A DNA stretch of 64,000 nt from Bacteriovoracaceae bacterium UBA6153 (GCA_002428265.1 DIUR01000008.1:75058-139057); one strand, 5' to 3'; shown: positions 1 through 8,424, counted from the first letter of the stretch. Notes: a model not told the origin generated them from the sequence alone. Program-made: numbers and translations.

Positions 1-396
1 GATGGTGAATCTCATATCGGTAACCGCACTAAAGTAAAAGTTGTAAAAAACAAAGTTGCTTCTCCATTCAAAGAAGCTGAATTTGATATCATGTACGGAC
101 AAGGTATTTCTCAAGTGGGAGATATTCTAGACCTAGCTTCTAACAACGGTATCGTTGAAAAAGCTGGTGCATGGTTCTCATACAACAATGCTAAAGTTGG
201 TCAAGGTAGAGAAAACTCTAAAGCATACTTAGAGCAAAACCCTGCTATCCTTGAAGAAATTAAACAAAAAATTCTAGTGAAATTCGGTCTAGCAGGAGCA
301 ATCAACACAGAAATCGTTGATACAGCAACTGGCGAAATTATCGAAGGTGAAGTAGAAGAAAAAGTAGCTAAAAAATCTAAAAAGAATCTTCAGTAA
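1..396 (+). CDS. recA: Recombinase RecA, C-terminal part
   Basis: This is the 3' end of recA; the frame is open from base 1, so the N-terminal ATPase core lies outside the window. RecA coats single-stranded DNA, drives homologous strand exchange and triggers LexA cleavage. The visible 131 residues match the end of the RecA core and the C-terminal domain: a YGQGIS segment corresponds to E. coli YGEGIN, followed by EKAGAWFSY and GQGRENS, all family hallmarks. The tail is unusual: after a short acidic patch (GEVEE) it ends in lysines (KKSKKNLQ), whereas the E. coli tail is acidic. A strong hairpin and then recX follow, the classic recA-recX-alaS order also known from enterobacteria. Confidence 0.97.
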   Translation, partial: DGESHIGNRTKVKVVKNKVASPFKEAEFDIMYGQGISQVGDILDLASNNGIVEKAGAWFSYNNAKVGQGRENSKAYLEQNPAILEEIKQKILVKFGLAGAINTEIVDTATGEIIEGEVEEKVAKKSKKNLQ

Positions 397-411
397 TCCA
401 AATATGACTTT

Positions 412-453
412 AGTGTCCTTGATCCCTCTTGAATAAGAGGCCGCAAGGACACT
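412..453 (+). terminator. Nested hairpin between recA and recX
   Basis: AGTGTCCTTG at 412-421 pairs perfectly with CAAGGACACT at 444-453, and inside it CCTCTT (425-430) pairs with AAGAGG (435-440). Only a short T run (461-464) follows. It probably works as a leaky terminator or processing site that sets recX expression below recA, as known for other recA-recX pairs; that role is inferred. Confidence 0.7.
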
Positions 454-480
454 GAGGTTCTTTTAAAATTCGAAAATCTT

Positions 481-963
481 ATGTCACAAGCCTACAGCTA
501 TCTCGTAAAAATTCTATCAAGTCGCGATTATTCAGAACACAAGCTTCGCGAAAAGCTTAGAGAGAAAAAATACCCTGCAAACGAAATAGATGCGGCCATT
601 AATGAAATTAAAGAAAAGGGCTTTTTACGTGAAGAAGCTTTTACAGAGTCTCGAATCAGATCCTTTATGAATAAAGGACTCTCAATTAACCATATCCGTC
701 AAAAACTTCGCCAAGAACACCTACAGGCCAGCGATGAGCAAATCCAGGAAATTTTTGACGACAATCTTATCTCTGAGGATCAGCAAATTGAACGCCTAGC
801 ACGCAAGAAAATGGGGAGCAAAACAGACCTTGATTTCGAAGATCAGGGAAAAATCCTCAGATATTTGATCTCTAAAGGCCATGACTACGCTCTTTGTAAA
901 AAAGTACTGGGAACTATCGTATCTGAGCTTAAAATCGAAGACGATTATTACAGAAGCGTCTAA
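481..963 (+). CDS. recX: Regulatory protein RecX
   Basis: RecX binds RecA filaments and modulates their growth and ATPase activity. The 160-residue product has the usual family size and three-helix-repeat character: an N-terminal stretch with YLVKILSSRDYSEHKLREKL, a middle NEIKEKGFLREEAFTESRIRS segment (the typical GYLdD..fA..wi.. region), and a repeat with INHIRQKLRQEHL. Its place directly after recA and before alaS supports the call strongly. It lies 85 bases from the recA stop, behind the hairpin at 412-453, so its expression is probably read-through from recA. There is little SD signal upstream of the ATG. Confidence 0.93.
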   Translation: MSQAYSYLVKILSSRDYSEHKLREKLREKKYPANEIDAAINEIKEKGFLREEAFTESRIRSFMNKGLSINHIRQKLRQEHLQASDEQIQEIFDDNLISEDQQIERLARKKMGSKTDLDFEDQGKILRYLISKGHDYALCKKVLGTIVSELKIEDDYYRSV

Positions 964-983
964 CTTTCAAAAAAACAAAAAAA

Positions 984-1012
984 TTGATGAATTTCGCTCT
1001 GGGAAGTACAAT
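984..1012 (+). promoter_or_regulatory. Probable sigma-70 promoter of alaS
   Basis: TTGATG (984-989) and TACAAT (1007-1012) are separated by exactly 17 bases. Transcription would start near 1019-1020, within the palindrome at 1013-1030 and about 25 bases before the alaS ATG. Confidence 0.6.
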
Positions 1013-1030
1013 ATCGTAAACTTTTACGAT
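1013..1030 (+). promoter_or_regulatory. Palindrome over the predicted alaS transcription start
   Basis: ATCGTAAA (1013-1020), two bases, then TTTACGAT (1023-1030) form a perfect 8+8 inverted repeat. It begins directly after the -10 hexamer and covers the predicted start site. E. coli AlaRS is known to repress its own gene by binding a palindrome that flanks the alaS start site, so this may be an analogous operator; it could instead form a short mRNA hairpin. Confidence 0.5.
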
Positions 1031-1044
1031 CAAAGGATCTCCCC

Positions 1045-3669
1045 ATGTCAGAAAAACTCACAGGTCAGCAAATCAGAGAAAAATTCGCAAATTATTTCAT
1101 GAAGAAACAACATGAAAAAGTAGCATCAAGCTCTCTTATTCCACATAACGATAAAACACTTCTATTCTGCAACGCCGGGATGAACCAGTTCAAAGATTAT
1201 TTTACTGGAAAATCTGTTGCAACTAATAAGCGAGCTGTGAGTATCCAGAAATGTGTACGTGCCGGTGGAAAGCATAACGATTTAGAAAACGTAGGACATA
1301 CGGCCCGTCACCATACATTTTTTGAAATGCTTGGTAACTTTTCTTTCGGTGACTATTTCAAAGAAGACGCTATTAGATTTGCTTGGGAATTTTTAACAGA
1401 AGAGTTAAAAATTCCAAAAGAAAAATTATACGTCACTGTTCACTACTCTGATGATGAAGCAAGAAAGCTTTGGAATAAAGTAGCAGGACTTCCTGATGAG
1501 AGAATTTTCAACAAAGGTGACAAAGATAACTTTTGGGAGATGGGAGAATTTGGCCCATGCGGTCCTTGTTCTGAAATCTTCTTCGATCACGGTGAAGAAT
1601 ACACTGACAAAGATTTAGTAAGAGTTGATCCAAAAGATTTATTAGAAGATGAAAAACGTTATGTTGAAATCTGGAACCTGGTATTCATGCAGTTTGAAAA
1701 AACTCCGGAAGGAAAACTGACGCTACCAAAACCATCAATCGATACAGGTGCAGGTCTGGAGCGCGTCGCTGCTGCTCTTCAAGGTTGTTACAACAATTAC
1801 AACACAGATATTTTCTTTCCTATCATGAGAAAGATTGAAGAGATCTCTGGCAAAAAATATGATCCTAACGGGAAAGACGAAAAAACCAAAGCTGCTTTCA
1901 GAGTTGTGGCCGATCACATTCGTTCTGCGACTATGTTAATTACTGATGGGGCCATTCCTTCTAACGAAGGTCGTGGATATGTTCTAAGAAGAATTATCAG
2001 AAGAGCTGTGAAGTATTTAAACGAGCTTGGTGTGAAAGAAGTTTCTTTCTACAAACTTGTTCCAGCTGTGTTTGAAGCTTTAGGACAAGAATATCCACAA
2101 AATGCTGATGGATCAGAGCTCGCTATAAAACTTCTTGAACTTGAAGAAAGAAAATTCAGAGAGACACTTGAAAACGGAATTAAATTCTTAAACGAAGCGA
2201 TCGCTAAAGAAGTCACTAACAAGACTCTTTCAGGGAAAGCAGCTTTCAGACTTTATGATACATATGGATTCCCTGTTGATTTAACTGAGATGTATTTAAC
2301 AGATCAGGGATTAACACTAGATACTGCTGGTTTTGAAAAAGCGATGAATGAACAAAAAGAGCTTTCGAAAAAATCATGGAAAGGTGGAATCAATAACGAC
2401 GATAAAATTTTCCACGCAATGAAAGAGCGTCATGGTGAAACGAAGTTTGTTGGTTACGATAAACTTGATGTCACTGCAAAACTTTTAGAAGTTGTAGACA
2501 TGGGTGAAATGAAGGGACTCGTATTTGATACAACATCATTTTATGGTGAGTCCGGAGGACAAGTTGGTGACATCGGAACTGTTAAAGATGGCAAAAATGT
2601 TATTGCTCACATTGACGATACTCAAAAACCAGTTGATGGATTATATGTTCACTTCTCTAAGGATGCTGATGCCCTGGAAGTTGGAAAGTCATATACACTC
2701 GCAGTTGATGGACACACTCGTAAATTGATTATGAGAAACCACTCAGCTACTCACTTACTTCAATCTGCACTCATAAAAGTTTTAGGCCCTCACGTAAAGC
2801 AGGCTGGATCTGTTGTGACAGCGGAAAAACTCCGTTTCGACTTTGCTCATACTCAAGCGATGACAAAAGAAGAAATCCAAAAAGTTGAAGACATCGTTAA
2901 TACTGAAATTAGTAAATCACTTAAAGTTGAAGCCAACATTATGGACATGGCAGCTGCTCAGAAAAAAGGGGCCATGGCACTTTTTGGTGAGAAGTATGGG
3001 AATATCGTTCGCGTTTTAACGATGGGTGAATTTTCAACTGAACTTTGTGGCGGGATTCATGTTCACAACACTGGAGATATCGGTCTTATTACAATACTAA
3101 GTGAATCATCTCTTGCAACAGGTGTTCGCCGTATTGAAGCGACAACTTCTGAGACTGCGATTCATTATTTATCTCACAGATCATCTCTTCTCAAAAAGGT
3201 AGAAGGAATGGTTATGGATAAAGAAGAACGTGCTCTAGGAAAGCTGGAAAATTTATTTAAAGAATTAAAAGAAAAGCAAAAAGAGATCGAAGCACTTAAA
3301 GATAAAATTCAATTAAGTGAATCAAAAGACCTATTCAATAACATCGAAGTTATGGGTGGTATTGAAGTAGCAATCGTTGAAGCAAGTGCAGAAAGTGACC
3401 TAAGAAAGCTTTCAGATTTATTTATCAGCAAACATCAAAATGGTGCTGTCGTTCTCTACAACATCAATGGTGATAAGGCCGCTGTTCTTGTAAGAGCTTC
3501 TAAAGGTGCTGCTAAGTTAAATGCTGGAGAAGCTCTAAAAGAGATCCTTGCAGTTGTTAATGGACGTGGCGGAGGAAAGCCTGATCTTGCGCAAGGATCT
3601 GGTGAAGCAGCTCTTATTGCTAAGATTGCACCTCAAGCGAAAACTGTTTTAAAAGCAAAACTAGGTTAA
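1045..3669 (+). CDS. alaS: Alanyl-tRNA synthetase
   Basis: Charges tRNA-Ala with alanine and hydrolyses mischarged Ser/Gly. At 874 residues it is full length. The class II catalytic domain is at the N-terminus (HHTFFEMLGNFSFGDYF near residue 92, the family signature motif 2 region). A central editing domain carries the zinc ligands HSATH (about H566 and H570) and CGGIH (about C668 and H672), at almost the same positions as in E. coli. A coiled-coil segment and a C-Ala domain with a glycine-rich GRGGGKPDLAQG end complete it. The start is the ATG with AAAGGA about 8 bases upstream; an overlapping frame from 881 is not coding. It is the third gene of the conserved recA-recX-alaS order and seems to have its own promoter. 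Confidence 0.98.
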   Translation: MSEKLTGQQIREKFANYFMKKQHEKVASSSLIPHNDKTLLFCNAGMNQFKDYFTGKSVATNKRAVSIQKCVRAGGKHNDLENVGHTARHHTFFEMLGNFSFGDYFKEDAIRFAWEFLTEELKIPKEKLYVTVHYSDDEARKLWNKVAGLPDERIFNKGDKDNFWEMGEFGPCGPCSEIFFDHGEEYTDKDLVRVDPKDLLEDEKRYVEIWNLVFMQFEKTPEGKLTLPKPSIDTGAGLERVAAALQGCYNNYNTDIFFPIMRKIEEISGKKYDPNGKDEKTKAAFRVVADHIRSATMLITDGAIPSNEGRGYVLRRIIRRAVKYLNELGVKEVSFYKLVPAVFEALGQEYPQNADGSELAIKLLELEERKFRETLENGIKFLNEAIAKEVTNKTLSGKAAFRLYDTYGFPVDLTEMYLTDQGLTLDTAGFEKAMNEQKELSKKSWKGGINNDDKIFHAMKERHGETKFVGYDKLDVTAKLLEVVDMGEMKGLVFDTTSFYGESGGQVGDIGTVKDGKNVIAHIDDTQKPVDGLYVHFSKDADALEVGKSYTLAVDGHTRKLIMRNHSATHLLQSALIKVLGPHVKQAGSVVTAEKLRFDFAHTQAMTKEEIQKVEDIVNTEISKSLKVEANIMDMAAAQKKGAMALFGEKYGNIVRVLTMGEFSTELCGGIHVHNTGDIGLITILSESSLATGVRRIEATTSETAIHYLSHRSSLLKKVEGMVMDKEERALGKLENLFKELKEKQKEIEALKDKIQLSESKDLFNNIEVMGGIEVAIVEASAESDLRKLSDLFISKHQNGAVVLYNINGDKAAVLVRASKGAAKLNAGEALKEILAVVNGRGGGKPDLAQGSGEAALIAKIAPQAKTVLKAKLG

Positions 3670-3673
3670 TGAT

Positions 3674-5401
3674 ATGAAAAAAACGCTGGTATTAGTTCTT
3701 ATTGTTTTAAGTACTGTCTTTATAGGCTGTACTAAAAAAGAAAACATTAAAGACAATAAAATCTTAAATGCTGCTCTTACTAGCGAAATTTCAACCCTCG
3801 ACCCAGTGAACTCTTACGACAACGTATCTGGAATGGTTATCTACAATATCTATGAACAATTGTATGACTATCATTACTTGAATCGTCCTTATGAACTAAA
3901 GCCGCTTCTTGCTGAGGCCATGCCGACGATTGAAAATAAAGGCAAGCGCTACGTTATCAAGATCAAAAAAAATATTCGCTACCACGATCACCCGGCCTTT
4001 AAAGGTCAACCGAGAATGGTGACTGCAGAAGATTTTATCACACAGTTCAAACGTCTTTCTTATAATCCACTTAACTCTACTGGATGGTGGGTCGTTGACG
4101 GTGTAGTCGTAGGTGTAAACGATTTTAAGAAAACTGTAGGTGATGATTTTCAGAAATTTAAAACGACTTCCATTTCAGGAATTCGCGCCCCAGACGAGCA
4201 CACGCTCATTATCGATCTGACTCAGCCTTCACCTCAGTTTATTTATAAACTTGCTATGAGTTTCATCTCTCCAGTTCCTTTGGAAGTTATTGAGCATGAA
4301 AAAAATGATCTAAGCCATATTCCCATCGGTACAGGGCCATTTTATCTTTCTAAGTTTGATCAAAAAGAAATCAACCTGACTAAGTTTCCTTATTTCCATG
4401 AGAGCTTCTACCCTTCCGAAGGAGATCGTTATGCTAATAGCAGAGGACTTCTTAAAGATAGCGGTGAAAAAATTCCTTTCATAGAAGGTGTGCATTTTAC
4501 TTTCGTTCACGACAATGCTTCTCAATGGAAACTTTTCAATGACAACAAACTTGATTTCATTGTTCTTCCGCAAGAATTTTATTCTCAGGTTTTTGATGAT
4601 GTTGGGAATTTGAAAGAAGATATTAAAGCTAAAAATATTCGTCTTCAAACAATGCCGACTCTTACTTACTGGTGGCTAGCTTTCAACATGAAAGATCCGT
4701 TGTTTGGTAAAAATATCAATCTAAGAAAGGCCATTGCTCACGCTGTTGATATGGATAAATACATCCATCTTTTTACTAACAATACAGGACAAAGAGCTAA
4801 CTCAATTCTTCCTCCTGGAATTTTAGGATACAATCCATCAGGCAAACTTCCTTATGAATATAATCTTGATAAGGCCCGCGACTTTTTAGCCAAAGCAGGA
4901 TACCCGGGTGGAAAAAATCTTCCTGAGCTAACTTATGATACACGTGCAGAATCAAAAATTAGTTACGACCAGGCAGAGTATTTTAAAACTCAGCTGGCAC
5001 AAATTGGAATTAAGCTTAAAATTGTAAGAAACAACTTTAAGCAATATCTTGAAAAGTCTCGCGTGGGAAATCTTCAATTTTTCCAGGATGGATGGACTCT
5101 TGATTATCCTGATGCTGAAAATATCTTTCAACTTCTGATTTCAAGTAACCCTCCACCAGGACCGAACTCATCTTTCTATAATCGTCCAGAAATCGATGCG
5201 ATGTACGAAAAGCTCAATAAGTTGCCCGATGGAGACGAGAAAAAAGACCTGGTTCTAAAGATGGAAAAGATGGTTAACGATGATCTTCCATGGATTATGC
5301 AGTACTATTCTCGTAACTTTATTCTTTATCACGACTACGTTAAGAACTACCGTCCTTCAGACTTAATCTGGAATTATCCTAAGTACATACGGGTAAAGTA
5401 A
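3674..5401 (+). CDS. Peptide/oligopeptide ABC transporter substrate-binding lipoprotein (OppA/DppA family)
   Basis: Solute-binding protein of SBP family 5, which captures peptides (or sometimes nickel or murein peptides) for an ABC importer. The 575-residue product starts with a lipoprotein signal peptide whose Cys19 follows the lipobox-like VFIGC, so it should be lipid-anchored. The fold is recognisable by LNAALTSEISTLDPVNSYD near the N-terminus, a 'YELKPLLAEAMPT' segment, and the late 'NLRKAIAHAVDMDKYI' helix with 'ANSILPPGILGYNP', all typical of the family. It begins 4 bases after the alaS stop and is probably co-transcribed. No permease or ATPase genes for it are in the window, so it is an orphan binding protein here. 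Confidence 0.9.
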   Translation: MKKTLVLVLIVLSTVFIGCTKKENIKDNKILNAALTSEISTLDPVNSYDNVSGMVIYNIYEQLYDYHYLNRPYELKPLLAEAMPTIENKGKRYVIKIKKNIRYHDHPAFKGQPRMVTAEDFITQFKRLSYNPLNSTGWWVVDGVVVGVNDFKKTVGDDFQKFKTTSISGIRAPDEHTLIIDLTQPSPQFIYKLAMSFISPVPLEVIEHEKNDLSHIPIGTGPFYLSKFDQKEINLTKFPYFHESFYPSEGDRYANSRGLLKDSGEKIPFIEGVHFTFVHDNASQWKLFNDNKLDFIVLPQEFYSQVFDDVGNLKEDIKAKNIRLQTMPTLTYWWLAFNMKDPLFGKNINLRKAIAHAVDMDKYIHLFTNNTGQRANSILPPGILGYNPSGKLPYEYNLDKARDFLAKAGYPGGKNLPELTYDTRAESKISYDQAEYFKTQLAQIGIKLKIVRNNFKQYLEKSRVGNLQFFQDGWTLDYPDAENIFQLLISSNPPPGPNSSFYNRPEIDAMYEKLNKLPDGDEKKDLVLKMEKMVNDDLPWIMQYYSRNFILYHDYVKNYRPSDLIWNYPKYIRVK

Positions 5402-5411
5402 GCTTTACCCG
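5390..5411 (+). terminator. Perfect hairpin over the end of the SBP gene
   Basis: CGGGTAAAG (5390-5398) and CTTTACCCG (5403-5411) form a 9-bp stem; the 4-base loop TAAG contains the stop codon of the preceding gene. No T tract follows, so it may protect the 3' end or terminate weakly. Confidence 0.5.
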
Positions 5412-5454
5412 AGCTAAATAGTTATCCGGCAAGAATTACCTCTCCTGCCTCTCA

Positions 5455-5538
5455 AAACTCGCTCACCTTATCCGGGAACAGATTCCCTCCGATAGGAAAT
5501 CAAGATTCAAAGACTGCACTTTGAATAAGAGCGAGTTT
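5455..5538 (+). ncRNA. Structured leader: three-way-junction RNA upstream of a small exported protein
   Basis: A perfect 10-bp closing stem (AAACTCGCTC 5455-5464 with GAGCGAGTTT 5529-5538) encloses two hairpins. The first combines CCTTATC/GATAGG (5466-5472 with 5491-5496, one bulged T) and GGGAA/TTCCC (5474-5478 with 5483-5487, loop CAGA). The second is ATTCAAAG/CTTTGAAT (5505-5512 with 5519-5526, loop ACTGCA). The 3' strand of the closing stem contains the only SD-like bases before the ATG at 5543, so folding should hide the ribosome-binding site. I recognise no known riboswitch class. Whether it senses a ligand, protein or temperature is unknown. Confidence 0.5.
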
Positions 5539-5542
5539 AAAC

Positions 5543-5947
5543 ATGAAAAAATATTTTGAATTACCAGTTCTCTTTATGATTGCTTTGGCATTCACGGCTT
5601 CTATGGCAATCGCCAAAGACTATGTTATCTACAGTATCGCCCAAGACATCCCAATGGGTAACAAAGATGAAATTATCAGAAAGAACTTCTACGTCGACAT
5701 GGGCATGAGTCAAGGCGTGAAAAAAGGAAGTATTCTTGATGTTTACAGAGTTGTTTCTGTACTTGATCCATATGAAAGTAAAAAGCGCTTCAATCACCGT
5801 ATTAAAATTGGTGAAGTAAAAGTTCTTCATGCTGAAGACACATCGGCCATTGGTGTTTTGAATAAATTAGAAGAAGGTGAAGATACGCCTGTCTTCGAAG
5901 TTGGTAAAATGATGATTGGTGATATTGTGACGGTTAAAGTTAAGTAA
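5543..5947 (+). CDS. Small exported protein, FlgT C-terminal-like domain
   Basis: A 134-residue protein with a clear signal peptide (MKKYFELPVLFMIALAFTA, cleavage near MAIAKD), so it should be periplasmic or outer-membrane associated. The mature part has the pattern NFYVDMGMSQGVKKGSILDVYR, then a KIGEVKVLHAEDTSAIGVL strand and FEVGKMMIGDIVTVKVK. This 'glycine-turn, beta-barrel' pattern resembles the C-terminal domain of FlgT and similar small proteins in deltaproteobacteria; the resemblance is only by eye. It is preceded by the structured leader at 5455-5538. Its stop codon directly abuts the stop of the opposite-strand gene at 5948, with no terminator between them. Confidence 0.75.
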   Translation: MKKYFELPVLFMIALAFTASMAIAKDYVIYSIAQDIPMGNKDEIIRKNFYVDMGMSQGVKKGSILDVYRVVSVLDPYESKKRFNHRIKIGEVKVLHAEDTSAIGVLNKLEEGEDTPVFEVGKMMIGDIVTVKVK

Positions 5948-6181
5948 TTACAATTTAGCAATTATCTCTGCTCTTCTTTCTTTAAGTAAATCAGTCATGC
6001 GATTAATAGCGTCTAGGGATTTCTCAAGGCGCTCTATTTCTTTTGCATCTACAGCAGAATTAGATTTTAGCGAACGCAAAACAAAGGTCGCCATTCCATG
6101 TGCTACAACAATGTGATTAGACAGGTCATGAATAAACTTACGTTCACCTGCTGATACTTCATTCAATGCTTCATCGCTCAT
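5948..6181 (-). CDS. Stand-alone DHp/HisKA-like helical protein
   Basis: A 77-residue protein with the start ATG preceded by AAGGA at 7 bases. It reads as two long helices: one containing KFIHDLSNHIVVAHGMATF, which looks like the H-box of histidine kinases and phosphotransferases (HD-L-x-N pattern), and a second, IERLEKSLDAINRMTDLLKERR, typical of the second DHp helix. No HATPase domain, receiver or membrane segment is attached, and none is encoded next door. The plausible role is a dimeric histidine phosphotransferase or decoy that takes part in a phosphorelay, like Spo0B or ChpT without the ATPase-like part. Function is inferred; the reading of the H-box is fairly secure. Confidence 0.75.
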   Translation of the reverse strand: MSDEALNEVSAGERKFIHDLSNHIVVAHGMATFVLRSLKSNSAVDAKEIERLEKSLDAINRMTDLLKERRAEIIAKL

Positions 6182-6214
6182 AATTATTTCCTTATAATTA
6201 TTTTACCATAAATT

Positions 6215-6463
6215 TTATTCAATCTTTTTATATTTGATTAAGAATACCTCAAGATTTGGTCCGAGTACCCCCTTAAATCCTACCCATAACAGATAATCTT
6301 CACCCTTAATAATATCAGTATTCTCATTGGCAAAAACGTGTATTTGCTTAATCTTATTTCCGTTATAAAATCCTTTGAAGTGAAATCGGTAATAAGATTT
6401 TTTAGTTTTTGGACTAAGCCTTTTAGTCTGACATCTACTAAGAATTAAAATCATTTCTTGCAT
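6215..6463 (-). CDS. Small hypothetical protein
   Basis: I do not recognise this 82-residue protein. I start it at the ATG at 6463 because GGAG lies 6 bases upstream; the frame is open back to 6487 but that ATG has no SD. The sequence is basic and alternates beta-strand-like stretches (SYYRFHFKGFYNG, IKQIHVFANE, EDYLLWVGFKGVLG, EVFLIKY), suggesting a small beta-barrel such as an OB- or Sm-like fold. It lies 33 bases upstream of the DHp-like gene on the same strand, so the two may form an operon, and is divergent from the acyl-CoA ligase gene. Confidence 0.6.
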   Translation of the reverse strand: MQEMILILSRCQTKRLSPKTKKSYYRFHFKGFYNGNKIKQIHVFANENTDIIKGEDYLLWVGFKGVLGPNLEVFLIKYKKIE

Positions 6464-6566
6464 AAAATACTCCGGTATCAAATACATTGATTTTGCGAAA
6501 CTAACCGTAAGTATTTTTGAATAAGATGCCGAAATTAAATTAAGTTTAAAATTTTAAGGTCAAATA

Positions 6567-8399
6567 ATGATGAAAGAATCAACTATTTCGAAACTGTTTT
6601 TAAAGAAAACCGCAAAAACACCTCACAGAAAAGCGATTGGCTGGGTTGATGGAAGTGATCTGCATTTTTATAACAATGACGAATATCTTCAAAAGGTAAG
6701 AACAATATTTTACGGTCTCTCAAAGCTTGGTATCCAAACTCAAGACAGAGTCGCTATCCTTGCTCAAACTTCTAAGGAATGGCATTTCTTCGATATCGCT
6801 GCCTTATGCGCCCGTGCTGTAGTGACACCCGTTTATCCTACTTATATGGCCCAGGAAGTTGAATATATTTTAAATCATAGTGAGACTAAAATTCTCATCT
6901 TAGAAAACGAAGCTCAATTTCATAAGCTGCTTGAAATTCAAAGTAACCTACCTCACTTAAAATACGTCGTTGCCTTAAAAGATATTTCTGAAGAATCTGT
7001 CGGTAAGCTCTCAGACAAAATTATATTTCAGGCTTATCAACAATTTATCGACAATGGTGTGCTGGAAGCTCAAAACTCTCCTAAACTTTTTGAAGCATCA
7101 ATTGAATCGAGTGAATCATCAGACCTCGCTTCAATTATTTACACTTCTGGTACGACTGGAGATCCTAAGGGAGCTGTCATTTCACAGAGAGCTTTTGTGG
7201 TCATGCTTAATAATGTTTACTCAACACTAAAAACCAATATTCTTCCCACAGATCGAACTTTAACATTTCTTCCACTCTCTCACGTTTTTGGAAGATGTGA
7301 TTCAATGCTGAGTTTGGTATTTGATTTTGAATGTGTCTTTGCAGAATCTCTTGATAAAGTCGTCGACAACCTTCAGGTGGCAAAGCCAACCATCCTACTT
7401 GCCGTTCCAAGAATTTTTGAAAAAGTTTATTCAAAAGTTTTAGAAAATATTCAAAAAGAAAATGAATTAAAGAAAAAAGTCTTTGATTGGGCCATTGGGG
7501 CATCAAGCGCTTACTATAAAAAAATCAACGATGATAAATCTCCTAGTGCTCTAGAAATTCTTCAAAAGAATCTTGCTTATAAACTAGTGTTTGAAAAAAT
7601 CTATAAACGCTTTGGTGGACGAATCCGTTTTCTTGTCTCCGGTGGTGCTCCACTATCTCCAGAGATCGTGCGCTTTTTACAAAACGCGAATCTTACTATT
7701 CTCGAAGGATATGGACTTACCGAAACAGTCGCACCATGTATTCTCAATCCTCCAGTCAGACAAATTCCAGGGGCCATTGGCCTTCCCCTTGGAGATGTTC
7801 AGGTAAAATTTGCTGACGATGGAGAGATTCTACTGAAAACAGAAGCACTCTTTTCTTCTTACTATAAAAATGAAGAAGCTACGAAAGAAGCCTTTAAAGA
7901 TGGCTGGTTTCTAACAGGTGACATCGGCGAATTAACCACAGATGGATACGTTAAAATTACAGATAGAAAAAAAGATATCATCATCACGAGTGGTGGAAAA
8001 AATGTGGCCCCTCAGAATATTGAAAACATCATGAAGCTGGAAAAGCACATTTCAAATGCCATGATTGTCGGTGACCAAAGAAAATTTCTAGTGGCCATCA
8101 TCAGTATTGACCGCGAAGCTTTTTTTGATGAGCTGGACTCTCTTGGCATTCAAGGACGTCCTTCTTATGAAGAACTTTCTCAGGATCCTAAGATTTTCGA
8201 AATCATCGACCGCGAGGTTCAGAACGTGAACTCTCAATTAGCGAGCTATGAGTCAATTAAAGGCTTTTTTATTGCGCCGAGTGATTTTACTGTTGAAAAT
8301 GGACAGATCACCCCTTCATTAAAGCTTAAAAAGAAGGTTATCCTAAAAACTTATCAGAAAGAAGTAGATGCGCTGTATAAAAAACTCGAGAGTAGATAG
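6567..8399 (+). CDS. Long-chain fatty acid--CoA ligase (AMP-forming)
   Basis: ANL-superfamily enzyme that activates a fatty acid with ATP and CoA for beta-oxidation or lipid synthesis. The 610-residue product carries the AMP-binding loop YTSGTTGDPKGAV near residue 192, the adenine-binding GYGLTET near 381, the hinge region GWFLTGDIGEL near 447 and the C-terminal DRKKDIIITSGGKNVAPQ loop. The order and length match the FadD15/FAA group of long-chain ligases rather than short-chain acetyl-CoA synthetase. Two ATGs occur in tandem (6567 and 6570); AAGG about 10 bases upstream fits either. It is followed by the rpoZ promoter. Confidence 0.92.
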   Translation: MMKESTISKLFLKKTAKTPHRKAIGWVDGSDLHFYNNDEYLQKVRTIFYGLSKLGIQTQDRVAILAQTSKEWHFFDIAALCARAVVTPVYPTYMAQEVEYILNHSETKILILENEAQFHKLLEIQSNLPHLKYVVALKDISEESVGKLSDKIIFQAYQQFIDNGVLEAQNSPKLFEASIESSESSDLASIIYTSGTTGDPKGAVISQRAFVVMLNNVYSTLKTNILPTDRTLTFLPLSHVFGRCDSMLSLVFDFECVFAESLDKVVDNLQVAKPTILLAVPRIFEKVYSKVLENIQKENELKKKVFDWAIGASSAYYKKINDDKSPSALEILQKNLAYKLVFEKIYKRFGGRIRFLVSGGAPLSPEIVRFLQNANLTILEGYGLTETVAPCILNPPVRQIPGAIGLPLGDVQVKFADDGEILLKTEALFSSYYKNEEATKEAFKDGWFLTGDIGELTTDGYVKITDRKKDIIITSGGKNVAPQNIENIMKLEKHISNAMIVGDQRKFLVAIISIDREAFFDELDSLGIQGRPSYEELSQDPKIFEIIDREVQNVNSQLASYESIKGFFIAPSDFTVENGQITPSLKLKKKVILKTYQKEVDALYKKLESR

Positions 8400-8403
8400 G
8401 TTT

Positions 8404-8424
8404 AATTGTCTCAAATTGACAATT
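8404..8424 (+). terminator. Weak hairpin after the acyl-CoA ligase gene
   Basis: AATTGTC (8404-8410) and GACAATT (8418-8424) pair around a 7-base loop and run into TTTT. The stem is AT-rich, so it is a weak terminator candidate. Its 3' arm contains most of the rpoZ -35 hexamer TTGACA. Confidence 0.35.

Noticed and set aside
881..1102. Open frame overlapping recX and alaS
   Set aside because: Out of frame with both strong genes, low-complexity composition, and it crosses the alaS promoter.
5402..5542. c-di-GMP-I or other known riboswitch in the leader
   Set aside because: The conserved GGGCAAACC-type core, GAAA tetraloop and receptor of c-di-GMP-I are absent; I could not match another class.
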